From: Neokomagataea thailandica NBRC 106555
GTDB taxonomy: Bacteria > Pseudomonadota > Alphaproteobacteria > Acetobacterales > Acetobacteraceae
Direction of reading: 5' to 3'
Assembly: GCF_001598495.1 (NCBI RefSeq)
Contig: NZ_BCZB01000014.1
Span: 1 to 64,000 of the forward strand
Length of the DNA: 64,000 nt
In this document: in pieces, positions 1 through 8,076 of the stretch
How positions within the stretch are numbered: the first letter of the stretch is position 1
Layout of the letters: each line of letters opens with the position of its first letter
Program-made: the position numbers and the translations under genes
The notes under the pieces: generated by a model
What the model saw: the letters and a program-made list of their open reading frames with translations, nothing else
Database searches by the model: none
What the model was told of the DNA's origin: nothing

Positions 1-125
1 ATCGACTGTGAAGACACGAACTTCGGTACATGCGATGAGCGTAAATAGCCTGCTTGCCGGTCCAAAACCCCTCGAACCAACGGTTTAGGCTTCAGAAAAA
101 CACCCCACCAGTTTTGTATTTTCAT
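1..125 (-). CDS. Partial phage tail gene, N-terminus only
   Basis: An open frame on the minus strand starts with ATG at 125 and runs off the left edge of the window with no stop (41 codons visible, beginning MKIQNWWGVF). Its ATG overlaps the TGA of the -1 frameshifted tail-chaperone frame (ATGA, 122-125), the usual translational coupling of phage tail genes. In contractile- and long-tailed phages the gene after the chaperone is normally the tape measure. The visible residues do not show the coiled-coil or hydrophobic repeats of a tape measure, so I leave the function open. Confidence 0.5.
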   Translation of the reverse strand, partial: MKIQNWWGVFLKPKPLVRGVLDRQAGYLRSSHVPKFVSSQS

Positions 126-606
126 GACGTCTCCCGATACCTAAGAGCATCCCAATCAAAACAAAACCCTTCTCGCTCCGCCGTCACCACACAAGCAGCC
201 ATCCGCCGCGCACGTGACCAAGATATCACCTGATCCCACGGCACCCCCACCTTCAAAAGATATAAAATCTCTTGAAAATCAGGGTGCCTACTCAGTTTTT
301 TGCCGTAACCCGTAATGCTTCTTCATCTTCTACACCCTCAAAAAAAGGTTGCAGCCCAACAAGCCCACCTTTTCCTAAACGACGTGCCAAATCACGAATT
401 TCATCTTTCGTCCCCGGCATCTGAACTGGAACCCCATCAATAGCCGTGACAGAACAAATCATTTCCGCATAACTCAGCCACGCCCCCGCAGCAGGGCTGT
501 TTACGGCCGCCCCCGCAGCTTCAATCAAATCAAGCATATCTGCCGGATCCAACTCCCGCAGCATAAGCTTACGTCCATCTTCCAACACCAAATCTTTAGG
601 CAGCAT
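122..606 (-). CDS. Tail assembly chaperone, -1 frameshift fusion product
   Basis: This is the predicted long product of the tail-chaperone locus. Ribosomes translate 606-295 in the zero frame and slip back one base on the heptamer A AAA AAC (295-301), which lies in the correct phase immediately before the zero-frame TGA. They then continue for 57 codons to the TGA at 122-124. The fused protein would be about 161 residues, with a C-terminal extension starting LSRHPDFQEI. This matches the G/GT arrangement of tail assembly chaperones in lambda-like and many other tailed phages, where the fusion is made in small amounts and acts on the tape measure. The heptamer and open -1 frame are seen directly; the frameshift itself is inferred. 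Confidence 0.7.
292..606 (-). CDS. Tail assembly chaperone, zero-frame product
   Basis: This is a short acidic protein of 104 residues (MLPKDLVLED start) lying between the tail tube gene and the truncated tail gene, the position of the G-type tail assembly chaperone. I chose ATG at 606 rather than the upstream TTG at 636 because AAAGG lies 9 bases before it and it begins just after the tube stop codon. The ORF ends ALRVTAKN; the last three codons GCA AAA AAC form the slippery site described for the fusion product. The assignment comes from size, position and frameshift signal, not from a recognised domain. Confidence 0.65.
   Translation of the reverse strand: MLPKDLVLEDGRKLMLRELDPADMLDLIEAAGAAVNSPAAGAWLSYAEMICSVTAIDGVPVQMPGTKDEIRDLARRLGKGGLVGLQPFFEGVEDEEALRVTAKN
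295..301 (-). promoter_or_regulatory. -1 ribosomal frameshift slippery heptamer
   Basis: The minus-strand sequence reads GCA AAA AAC TGA in the zero frame, so the heptamer A AAA AAC sits in the phase needed for tandem -1 slippage (X XXY YYZ), directly followed by the stop codon. The -1 frame then stays open for 57 codons to a stop that overlaps the next start codon. Confidence 0.7.
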
Positions 607-607
607 T

Positions 608-1033
608 TTAAGAAACCTTTGTACGTGTTGAGGCAAAAAATTGCACAGTCTGATGCATCATTTGATCCGACTGCCATGGGTCATTCTTCAATTTAATAGA
701 AACATTCGTATATTCCCACGTACTCGTCGTACCATCCGGTTCGGAAACGTATTGATAAATAGTACCCGCACCAACTGTCCCAGCATTCCAATACGCAGCT
801 TCAATCGACGCAACCAGATTATCCAAAGCAGCCGAAGCCCGCGCAATCTGAAATGAGCCACGCCAACCATCCGGAACATTAAATTCCATTGGCACGCCAT
901 TCAACGGATGCGCCCGCAATGCTTGTGTTTCCTGTGACGCACCAAAAGACGTCACATCTCGCAAATCAACGCGCTCACCGTTCCACAGAACCGTGATACG
1001 ACAATCACGCCCAATACTATACGGATTGGCCAT
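608..1033 (-). CDS. Phage tail tube protein
   Basis: A 141-residue protein directly after the sheath gene, the standard place of the inner tail tube protein in contractile tails. It begins MANPYSIGRD and has the alternating hydrophilic/beta-rich composition of tube proteins, with no signal peptide or membrane segment. ATG at 1033 is preferred over the GTG at 1039 because GGGAG lies about 9 bases upstream. The sheath stop codon lies 2 bases before this ATG, so the two are probably translated together. Polymerised tube subunits would form the channel inside the sheath. The call rests on context and size. Confidence 0.65.
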   Translation of the reverse strand: MANPYSIGRDCRITVLWNGERVDLRDVTSFGASQETQALRAHPLNGVPMEFNVPDGWRGSFQIARASAALDNLVASIEAAYWNAGTVGAGTIYQYVSEPDGTTSTWEYTNVSIKLKNDPWQSDQMMHQTVQFFASTRTKVS

Positions 1034-1035
1034 AA

Positions 1036-2520
1036 TCACACACTCCCACCAAGCGTAGACACACTCACCGATGATCCACCCTGCAAATTCACCACAAATT
1101 TCTCATTGATGCCTTGGTAGCGCACCGCAATATCAGCCTGCACATACCCTAAAGCCGTGCGTGCCTGCGGATTATTCGTCGCATCACACACCACACTATA
1201 CGGCAACACTCCCCCCTGACGGCCCAGAATACCTTGCCCCAGAAGAGATGATAAAAAACCCAATAACGTCGCGCGAATATCACCAAACAACGTATCGTTA
1301 ATCACCTGACCAACATACCGCCCCATTCCCCCCGCCAAAGAAGCCGCGAGGTAATTCGTCAAACGCGTATAGGCATCACTGTTAATAACGCTCTTACTAG
1401 AGCTATTATGTCCACACCGCACCGCCCAATACGCACCGCCCGGCGCAGGGTTACAAATAACATCAAGACCCGCCGTAAACAGCGTTGAGAGTTCCGCAGT
1501 AGAATAACTTGTACTGCCACCATTCAACCCCGCTTTCTGACTGCCAATGACACCCGCAAGAGGCTTATTCAAACTCGATTGTTCAGGTGATAAAGCCGCC
1601 AGCATTCCTCCTGCAAAAGCCTGCGCACTCACAAGCATCATGCCATAGGTATCATCATTCCAATACAACCAGTCGCCGAACATCACCTTCAGCGCCACGC
1701 TATCCACTCCACTCGCAGCCTTCACGGCCACAGCATTAGACACCGTGTCAGACACCTGCGTAGAGGTAATCATATAAATGCCTTCACTCGCGCCAAAGGC
1801 CGCCTGCGCTGCCCACAAAGTGCTATCCGTTACACCCTGCACCAGCCCGACAGAACACCCTTGCCCCCGCAAAGCATATAACCCAGTCCTCACCACCCCA
1901 TCTTGCCCAACACATGCTGAAGCAGACGGCACACCTCCATCCCCCCCGCCAGATAGCACCACATTTCCCACAGCGAGCGCCGGCACCGTCGCTGGCAATA
2001 TGATTTTAACAAGAGCAGACAAATCCTGCCCTACCGCAGTTTCAAGACTAAACCAGTCTTCCCCCGCATAACTTGCCGAACCCAAAACCGGGTGAGAAAC
2101 AGACAGCGCAAACCCACTCCCCGTCACCGTAACAGCCGCATTAATCGCGTTACCCGCCGCCCCCGTGCACACCGCCTGGAGCGTTACCCCCTCCAGAGTA
2201 GCCGTAGCGGCACTATCACTCCCATCCGTCACACGCACCACAGAGAACACGGAAGCCCCCTGCATTGCCGCTATATTCAGCGCCACACCCGCATCCGTAA
2301 TCCGTTTTTGCTTCGGACCAAACGCCGCAGCATAATCCGCCATGCTACCCAACGTCACCGGCACCCCAACCGGGCCCCAACTCGCTGTACCAACAATACC
2401 TAACCTAGAAGAGACCGCCCCCGCTAACGACAAAGCCTGCGGCTGTGCAATCTGTACATAAAGATTGGGAACCGTCAGGGCCGTCGTATTCAGCGCTCCA
2501 GCTTGATAAATCAAAGACAT
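1036..2520 (-). CDS. Contractile tail sheath protein
   Basis: A protein of about 494 residues resembling phage tail sheath subunits: after the first 20 residues comes a segment with ALSLAGAVSSRLGIVGTASWG and VGVPVTLGSMADYAAAFG, the typical opening in which the sheath names the neighbouring subunits. The C-terminal half (residues about 400-490) contains the conserved sheath-like NDTLFGDIRATLLGFLSSLL region. A sheath implies a contractile (myovirus-like) tail. Two in-frame starts lie upstream (TTG at 2535, ATG at 2529); ATG at 2520 has GGGA 7 bases upstream. An intrinsic terminator separates it from the preceding gene, so it may have its own promoter or depend on read-through. Confidence 0.85.
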   Translation of the reverse strand: MSLIYQAGALNTTALTVPNLYVQIAQPQALSLAGAVSSRLGIVGTASWGPVGVPVTLGSMADYAAAFGPKQKRITDAGVALNIAAMQGASVFSVVRVTDGSDSAATATLEGVTLQAVCTGAAGNAINAAVTVTGSGFALSVSHPVLGSASYAGEDWFSLETAVGQDLSALVKIILPATVPALAVGNVVLSGGGDGGVPSASACVGQDGVVRTGLYALRGQGCSVGLVQGVTDSTLWAAQAAFGASEGIYMITSTQVSDTVSNAVAVKAASGVDSVALKVMFGDWLYWNDDTYGMMLVSAQAFAGGMLAALSPEQSSLNKPLAGVIGSQKAGLNGGSTSYSTAELSTLFTAGLDVICNPAPGGAYWAVRCGHNSSSKSVINSDAYTRLTNYLAASLAGGMGRYVGQVINDTLFGDIRATLLGFLSSLLGQGILGRQGGVLPYSVVCDATNNPQARTALGYVQADIAVRYQGINEKFVVNLQGGSSVSVSTLGGSV

Positions 2521-2540
2521 TTTTTTCATTCCCAAAATAA

Positions 2541-2567
2541 AAAACCTCCACCCAAAAGGCAGAGGTT
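2541..2567 (-). terminator. Intrinsic terminator inside the phage late operon
   Basis: On the minus strand AACCTC-TGCC, a TTTT loop and a partly complementary GG-T-GGAGGTT arm are followed by TTTATTTT. It lies between the gene ending at 2602 and the sheath start at 2520. Confidence 0.55.
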
Positions 2568-2601
2568 CCGCACATTAAAATTCAAGAGGACTCAAAAAAT
2601 A

Positions 2602-3582
2602 TCAGCCGTTTACAGCACTCACCGTTCCAAAGGCATCAACAGCCATCCCCGGATAAACACCTTGCCCTACCTGCTGCATCTCAGCATTTTTCATCGCCTG
2701 CAAAGCCTGTTCAACCACCCCCGCATTACATTGCGGCACCTGCACACCCCACATATCAGCATGCCCATGATCGAACTGCCCACCGCCAAACATTAATTCT
2801 GACGACCACTGCACCTGTTCAACATCAAATTGAATATCGTAGAAATAATCACGCCGAAACAACGTCTCATTTTGCATCGTATCAACATCCTCAACACCCG
2901 CAAAATGAATATGTCCCTGCCCACCATCAATGAAAGAAAGCCAGCTCATATCCGCCAAAGCCGTATCAACAACCCCACCAATGATCTCACGCGCAGATGC
3001 ATCAGCCGTCCAAATAGACAAGCGATAACGCTGCATTTGCCGCCTCACCGTCCGCACAGATTCACCATACCCCCCCACGCGGGCAAACACAGAACATCCC
3101 GGCACTGACAAAGTCGCATCCTCAGCAAGAACCCCATCTAATTGAGTAGCTAATGCCTGCGCCACAGAAACTGGCGTATCCCCCGCCATCACCGCCCGCG
3201 CTGCTGACCGTCCATCCTCAGTCCAAATACCCACCACACCAGTCGCCGCACCCACTGAAGGAAACACAAGCCGCACCCGCCCATCCCCCAGACTCACAGC
3301 GTCAACAGTCGCCGCCACACGCTGCCTCACCCTCCATGGACGCCCTAACGGCTCTGGTAAAATCGGCATATTACTCTGCGTATTATGCGGCACCATCGTA
3401 ATCGTCAGGTAATCGACATTATTACGTATCCCCTGCACCGCAAAAATATCATTCGGCAATAACCACCCTCGCCGAATAATCACCTGACGCCCCGTCACAC
3501 TTTCTGCGTGCAAACCTTGCGGGTAAATCAACTGCGCACATTGATAAGCCAGAGCTTGACCGACCTGCGATAGACCCGCCAT
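2602..3582 (-). CDS. Phage structural protein, function not recognised
   Basis: A 326-residue protein with an ATG start at 3582, between the neck-region genes and the sheath. Residues about 15-60 contain IYPQGLHAESVTGRQVIIRRG; the C-terminal half includes DGGQGHIHFAGVEDVDT and RRDYFYDIQFDVEQVQW. There is no signal peptide or membrane segment. Position suggests a tail completion, neck or tail terminator component. I do not recognise the family well enough to name it. It is followed by an intrinsic terminator. Confidence 0.6.
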   Translation of the reverse strand: MAGLSQVGQALAYQCAQLIYPQGLHAESVTGRQVIIRRGWLLPNDIFAVQGIRNNVDYLTITMVPHNTQSNMPILPEPLGRPWRVRQRVAATVDAVSLGDGRVRLVFPSVGAATGVVGIWTEDGRSAARAVMAGDTPVSVAQALATQLDGVLAEDATLSVPGCSVFARVGGYGESVRTVRRQMQRYRLSIWTADASAREIIGGVVDTALADMSWLSFIDGGQGHIHFAGVEDVDTMQNETLFRRDYFYDIQFDVEQVQWSSELMFGGGQFDHGHADMWGVQVPQCNAGVVEQALQAMKNAEMQQVGQGVYPGMAVDAFGTVSAVNG

Positions 3583-3591
3583 TTCTACCCC

Positions 3592-4191
3592 TCAAACCTG
3601 CTGCAACGATAAAATACAGCGCAACCCCCACGCCGATTTTTCCGCCGAATTAATCATATATGTCGCCCCATTATCCGACATAACCGTCATATAAGGATGC
3701 AGCATCACCCCCGGCAAATGCGGCAAATACAATATAAATTGCCCCGGATGTGCGGCCCCCGGCACACCACTTTGCACACTCTCCCCTTTAGAGCGCAAAA
3801 TAATTGCCGCCGGACAGCCAGACACTACCATCCCACTGCCGCCACTGACTGCACTCACACTCACAATCTGATCACAGGCAATACATAAGGCCGGCGCATT
3901 CATCCCCACCGCGGCCACAAAAAAATTCTGCCCGCCACACACCAAAACATCCCCAACCCGCGTATCACTCAACCGGTCAGACAGAACATACCGCGCAACA
4001 GCACCCCAACCCGCAGGTTTTACACCCGAAAAAGACGGATCAACATCAAACGCCAGCATCGGTGACGCATACGGCGCAGTCAGCGCAGACATCCCATCCA
4101 CCGGCCGATACTGCACTCCAGACTGCCCCAAAATTTGAGCCACCTTCGCAGAACCACGCCCCAATTTAAGCGCCAAAAGATCAGATCGCAC
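3592..4191 (-). CDS. Phage structural protein, probable neck/head-completion
   Basis: A 199-residue ORF with a GTG start at 4191 and reading MRSDLLALKLGRG. It lies 9 bases upstream of the next gene in the operon and 11 bases after the previous one, so it belongs to the same transcript. It has no transmembrane segment and is rich in glycine and valine, as expected of a beta-rich structural protein. The position between connector and tail genes is that of neck or head-tail joining proteins. No family is recognised. Confidence 0.55.
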   Translation of the reverse strand: MRSDLLALKLGRGSAKVAQILGQSGVQYRPVDGMSALTAPYASPMLAFDVDPSFSGVKPAGWGAVARYVLSDRLSDTRVGDVLVCGGQNFFVAAVGMNAPALCIACDQIVSVSAVSGGSGMVVSGCPAAIILRSKGESVQSGVPGAAHPGQFILYLPHLPGVMLHPYMTVMSDNGATYMINSAEKSAWGLRCILSLQQV

Positions 4192-4202
4192 ACCGCGCCC
4201 CC

Positions 4203-4604
4203 TCAGATGACAACAGCGCGGCCATCTTGTAATTCAAGCCCGCCAGAAACCCCTAAGAATGCACATAACCGCCTGCGCCAAACCGTAAACAACGCCATAC
4301 GGTCCTGCACTTCACGCGCATTATGCATCCAACTTGCCGCCTGCGCCGTATCGAGATTATCTGATGCCCCTAATACCGCTTTTTCCAACGGATAAAGCTG
4401 CGTCAAATACAAGCGCACTTGCTGCAATTCCACCGCAGACAAATTCTGCATCCGCCACTCCAATGCTCCCTCGACTTCGAAAAAGCGCCATGATTCTTGG
4501 CCTGTATTCAAAGCCCCAATCGCCGGATACCCACAAAAGCGGCGCACATCCATTTTCTCGCTATCTGCCAAAAAATCGACAGACAGACCTAAAGATTCAG
4601 ACAT
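4203..4604 (-). CDS. Phage head-tail connector-like protein
   Basis: A protein of about 133 residues starting MSESLGLSVDFL. ATG at 4604 is chosen because GGAG lies 6 bases before it; a longer reading frame to 4640 runs through the capsid terminator and is unlikely. The sequence is mostly helical (VELQQVRLYLTQLYPLEKAVLG, AASWMHNAREVQDRMALFTV), like gp6/gp15-type head-tail connectors, and the gene directly follows the major capsid gene. The name comes from position and helical character. Confidence 0.5.
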   Translation of the reverse strand: MSESLGLSVDFLADSEKMDVRRFCGYPAIGALNTGQESWRFFEVEGALEWRMQNLSAVELQQVRLYLTQLYPLEKAVLGASDNLDTAQAASWMHNAREVQDRMALFTVWRRRLCAFLGVSGGLELQDGRAVVI

Positions 4605-4620
4605 CCCCACTCCACATTTA

Positions 4621-4647
4621 AAAACGGCGGCGCTCAACACGCCGCCT
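4621..4647 (-). terminator. Strong intrinsic terminator after the capsid gene
   Basis: On the minus strand GGCGGCG, a 7-base loop, CGCCGCC and then GTTTTTAAA lie 12 bases after the major capsid stop codon. It would raise capsid mRNA relative to downstream tail genes, provided some transcripts read through. Confidence 0.75.
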
Positions 4648-4658
4648 TTCCAACTCCC

Positions 4659-6038
4659 TTAGAACGTCAAACCCAGAGCATCCGTGCCCAGACTCTCAAT
4701 CACAACACCACGCTTCAAATACGCGTTCGTCGCCGTCGGAATCACATTCACATTCGCCGTCACATCAGTCGGCAACGCAAAGCCACCAATCCAATACCAA
4801 GACTGCGCAATAATCTGACGCAGACGATCTAACGGCTCACGCGTAACCATCGCCACACCATCCACCATCTCAATCAATGCACGTTCCGCATCCGGAATAT
4901 CGGAATGCCCCGTCAACGCACAATCGCCCTCAATCAGCGCACCTTGGCCCAACAGCAGCGCACGATGAATAGTTCCCGCCCCCAAAGACGCCTGCTGCGG
5001 CGCTTCCGTCGTCGGAATAAAACGCACACCGAGCAATTCAATTACCTGACCAGAACGATATTCTTCCGAGCCATACGCACCACGATAAAGCTGCTTAAAA
5101 TCATTATCACGGAACAAAGACAAAAGCTGAAGATCATCCAAATAACAGTGATACGCACCATTAATCATCGGCACGTTATTACGCCGCAACGTCGCCACAC
5201 CAGCCAAAACCTGTTGCAGTCCCAACGTATCCGCCAAACCCTGCACACTCGCCGTTTGCAGCGCCGCCGTCGTCAAACGACCATTAGGGCGAATAACCAT
5301 AGGTGCCGTCGCCGCAACAACAGCCTGACCCGCCGTACCATCCGAAACCGATACATTTGCCGAGAATTGCAGAACACCCGACACACCACCCGGCGCGGTG
5401 GACACATTCACAGCATCTGGAACAACGGCAATCAGCGTATACGAGCCAGCACCAACCGTCACCGTCATGCCACTGCTCGTACCGACCGGAACAACCTGAC
5501 CGCCGAGAATAACCGACTGGAAACCACGAACATCATCAACTTGCACAGCCGTCGCAGCCGCACCCAGCGTCGTAATAACACGCGTATTACCGCCCAGATA
5601 ACCACCAACACCGCCCGGCGCGCCGCCAAACAACGTGTTCCGAGCCAGACGATCCAAAGACTGCATCGCCTGAATACCATTCGTATTCGCATTCGCCAAA
5701 AATTGTGACGCAATCCCAACACCGGACGTCACCATATTCAGGTCAATCGTATCGCCATACTGGTTAATCCCCAGCGTATATTGCTCAACCGACCAACCCG
5801 ATGGGCTCATACCATTATCAAAATTCGTGTTCGCCGTTGGGTTCATCGGCGTCGTCACCGGCGCTTTCAAACTTTTACGCGTCTTCGTCAGCGTTTCACC
5901 AATAGCGTTCGGAAAAACCTCTCGATCTGCCACCTGACGAAAACCCAAACGAGATTTCAAACCGTTCTCGAACTCACGAGCCAGAAAACCTTGCTGAATT
6001 GCGGCCTGAAGCTGAACTGGAAAATTATCAATGCTCAT
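4659..6038 (-). CDS. Major capsid protein
   Basis: A 459-residue protein in the slot after portal and scaffold. The N-terminus (residues 1-45) reads as a helical arm, MSIDNFPVQL...FLAREFENGL, followed by a region with DREVFPNAIGETLTKTRKS and the sequence NQYGDTIDLNMVTSG, as in HK97-fold phage capsid proteins. Residues about 155-260 are unusually rich in Gly, Ala, Val and Thr and look like an inserted beta domain on the capsid surface. The C-terminal part (DDLQLLSLFRDNDFKQLYRG, REPLDRLRQIIAQSWYWIGG) returns to core-like sequence. A strong terminator follows, as is common for highly expressed capsid genes. Confidence 0.8.
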   Translation of the reverse strand: MSIDNFPVQLQAAIQQGFLAREFENGLKSRLGFRQVADREVFPNAIGETLTKTRKSLKAPVTTPMNPTANTNFDNGMSPSGWSVEQYTLGINQYGDTIDLNMVTSGVGIASQFLANANTNGIQAMQSLDRLARNTLFGGAPGGVGGYLGGNTRVITTLGAAATAVQVDDVRGFQSVILGGQVVPVGTSSGMTVTVGAGSYTLIAVVPDAVNVSTAPGGVSGVLQFSANVSVSDGTAGQAVVAATAPMVIRPNGRLTTAALQTASVQGLADTLGLQQVLAGVATLRRNNVPMINGAYHCYLDDLQLLSLFRDNDFKQLYRGAYGSEEYRSGQVIELLGVRFIPTTEAPQQASLGAGTIHRALLLGQGALIEGDCALTGHSDIPDAERALIEMVDGVAMVTREPLDRLRQIIAQSWYWIGGFALPTDVTANVNVIPTATNAYLKRGVVIESLGTDALGLTF

Positions 6039-6103
6039 AAATATATCCCGTAAAATACCGTGCTCAACACACGTAAAAAGATGCCAAATACGTCAAAAAT
6101 ATT

Positions 6104-6601
6104 TTAAGAACGCGCTAAAAACTGCCACTTACGCGCTTCATAGTCCGAACTTGATGCCGAACGCGCATCAAAAGGCTCAAGCCCCCCAGGGCGCGGCGCT
6201 CCATGCGCCATCGTCGTACCCAGAGCCACACCCGGCCGTACCTGCTCACCAAACAAATATGCCCGCTCACGCCGAGCACTTTCTAAAGCTTCTGTCACAC
6301 CAATAACGGCACCACCATCATCACGCCGCACACCACTCACATCAAGCAAACGTACAACATCATCCGGGTTATGCGCCCCCATCCGCATCGCCTCCGCACG
6401 TAAAGCCGCAGTCACAACCTCACGATTACTCTCCGCCTTCACACGCAACAAAGCTTCTTCATGCGTCCGTGTCATAGCGTCTTGGCGCGCCAACAACGCA
6501 TCCATCTCACCACGCATAGAGTTTACTTCATTTTGCGCAGCTTCCAACGCTTGCCGCAGCGCATCATCGCTTACGGATTTCTCTCGAGAATTCGACATCA
6601 T
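6104..6601 (-). CDS. Capsid scaffold protein
   Basis: A 165-residue, strongly charged protein with an N-terminal coiled coil (residues about 10-60, ALRQALEAAQNEVNSMRGEM and onward) and a C-terminal charged tail ending YEARKWQFLARS. Scaffold proteins, which guide procapsid assembly and are then lost, have this composition and sit between portal and capsid genes exactly as here. Its ATG overlaps the portal stop codon by 4 bases (6598-6601), so the two are translationally coupled; a second in-frame ATG follows immediately. Confidence 0.7.
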   Translation of the reverse strand: MMSNSREKSVSDDALRQALEAAQNEVNSMRGEMDALLARQDAMTRTHEEALLRVKAESNREVVTAALRAEAMRMGAHNPDDVVRLLDVSGVRRDDGGAVIGVTEALESARRERAYLFGEQVRPGVALGTTMAHGAPRPGGLEPFDARSASSSDYEARKWQFLARS

Positions 6602-8034
6602 TTCCTCATCGAATTAAAAGCACCCGTAGATGCAGAACACCGCTCAAGCGCAGCCCACTCCAAGCCGGGATCTGGATGACCAGACGCCGTAGCGAACATT
6701 TTCGCCGCCGTTTCCCGACTCACAATTCCGTTCGACACCGCCGTGACCAAGCCCTGAGCCAAAGCCTGAAGCTCCTGATCAGCAACTGGAAACCATGGCG
6801 GCCAACGTAAACTCAACCGACAAAGCGGCAGGTCCTTGACCAACACACCACCCAGCCGCAACCCATTGTCCAACACCTGCGAAAAGCGGCACGCCATCCG
6901 GTACACTTCAAGCAAAGCCCCCTCGCCATAAGAATGGCGCAGCCGATCCACCAACCAAATCAAAGGCTGGCACATCAGCTCCATCGCTCTCCCCGATTGC
7001 ACTCCGGACAGTCGATCACCATGCGCCCGATTACCGTGCAATTGCTCCAAAACAATGTGGCGCAACTCCCGATAATGATCGAGCACTGCTCCCGCTGCAC
7101 TGCCATTAATTTCCAGAAGCTTAGCATCACCTTCAGGCGGCAAAGTCAGCGCCGCCGCCGCCCCCCCTTGATGCGCCACCCCTTCCGCCAAACCACCTGT
7201 TTTCAAAACAAGCGTCGGATCAGAGCCATATTTCAGCCCCCGCCCCGCCTGCGAAAGCAGATAATCCGCCTCAATAACCGTATCAATAGCCCGCTCAAAC
7301 GTGCACTCACCTTCTGAATCACGCCCAGAATGCACGCCCAAATTTCGCATCCATACGATCGGAACAAACCCCAACCCATGATGCACAGAGCGCCGCTCAT
7401 CACGCGCCCCACCATCCATCCCCACCATCCAAGGAACGGACACAATACAATCCATCGGCGTCCAAATGCGCTGCCACCAGAACTGCGCACCCAACAAATC
7501 CTGAGCAATCGGATACCCCTGCGCCGCTAAATCACGCCCATAAACCAAAAAGCGCTCTTCAACCCGCAGCAGCTCACCACTGGCATCATCCCAAAACGGT
7601 GTTAAATACGCCGTATCCAACACTGATAATCTCGGTACCCCAGCAGATACCTCAAACAGCATCGCCACAGACCCAACAGAGCCCAACGTCGCCGCTTCCA
7701 TCATCAAAGACGCCAACCGCGTCTGAGACGCAAACATCCCCATGGCATCCGCCACGCGCGGGTCATCCGCCACCAAACTCGGCCAATGTGAGTCACCGAA
7801 CAAAAGCGACACCGCATCATCCACAACCGTCCGACACATATTCGTCCGCACCGCAGGACGACGGTTCGAAAGCGGAATATACTCCCCCGCCCCCGAACGC
7901 TCCTGCGCAAAAGGATACGATAGCGCATCATATTGCGTACCATCCAACACCCGACGAAGCGCCAACAAACGTGCCGTACGCGCCGAAGCACCCGCCGGCA
8001 CAGCATAACGCTGTTGCAGAGACAACCAGTCCAT
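6598..8034 (-). CDS. Phage portal protein
   Basis: A 478-residue protein in the position between large terminase and scaffold. It resembles portal proteins of the SPP1 gp6 type: a conserved N-terminal region (YIPLSNRRPAVRTNMCRTVV, residues about 50-70), a wing domain with AYLTPFWDDASGELLRVEERF, and a C-terminal helical region including SGRAMELMCQPLIWLVDRLRH that would line the crown and clip. The portal forms the 12-subunit ring through which DNA enters the procapsid and to which terminase docks. The ATG at 8034 begins 42 bases after the terminase stop codon. Confidence 0.8.
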   Translation of the reverse strand: MDWLSLQQRYAVPAGASARTARLLALRRVLDGTQYDALSYPFAQERSGAGEYIPLSNRRPAVRTNMCRTVVDDAVSLLFGDSHWPSLVADDPRVADAMGMFASQTRLASLMMEAATLGSVGSVAMLFEVSAGVPRLSVLDTAYLTPFWDDASGELLRVEERFLVYGRDLAAQGYPIAQDLLGAQFWWQRIWTPMDCIVSVPWMVGMDGGARDERRSVHHGLGFVPIVWMRNLGVHSGRDSEGECTFERAIDTVIEADYLLSQAGRGLKYGSDPTLVLKTGGLAEGVAHQGGAAAALTLPPEGDAKLLEINGSAAGAVLDHYRELRHIVLEQLHGNRAHGDRLSGVQSGRAMELMCQPLIWLVDRLRHSYGEGALLEVYRMACRFSQVLDNGLRLGGVLVKDLPLCRLSLRWPPWFPVADQELQALAQGLVTAVSNGIVSRETAAKMFATASGHPDPGLEWAALERCSASTGAFNSMRK

Positions 8035-8076
8035 GAGTTCTCCAATTTTAAAAAGGAAAAAAGCCCGTAACGTTCA

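Noticed and set aside
4905-5708. Long Arg/Thr-rich plus-strand frame inside the capsid gene
   Set aside because: Composition is that of a shadow frame, and the minus-strand capsid gene is well supported.
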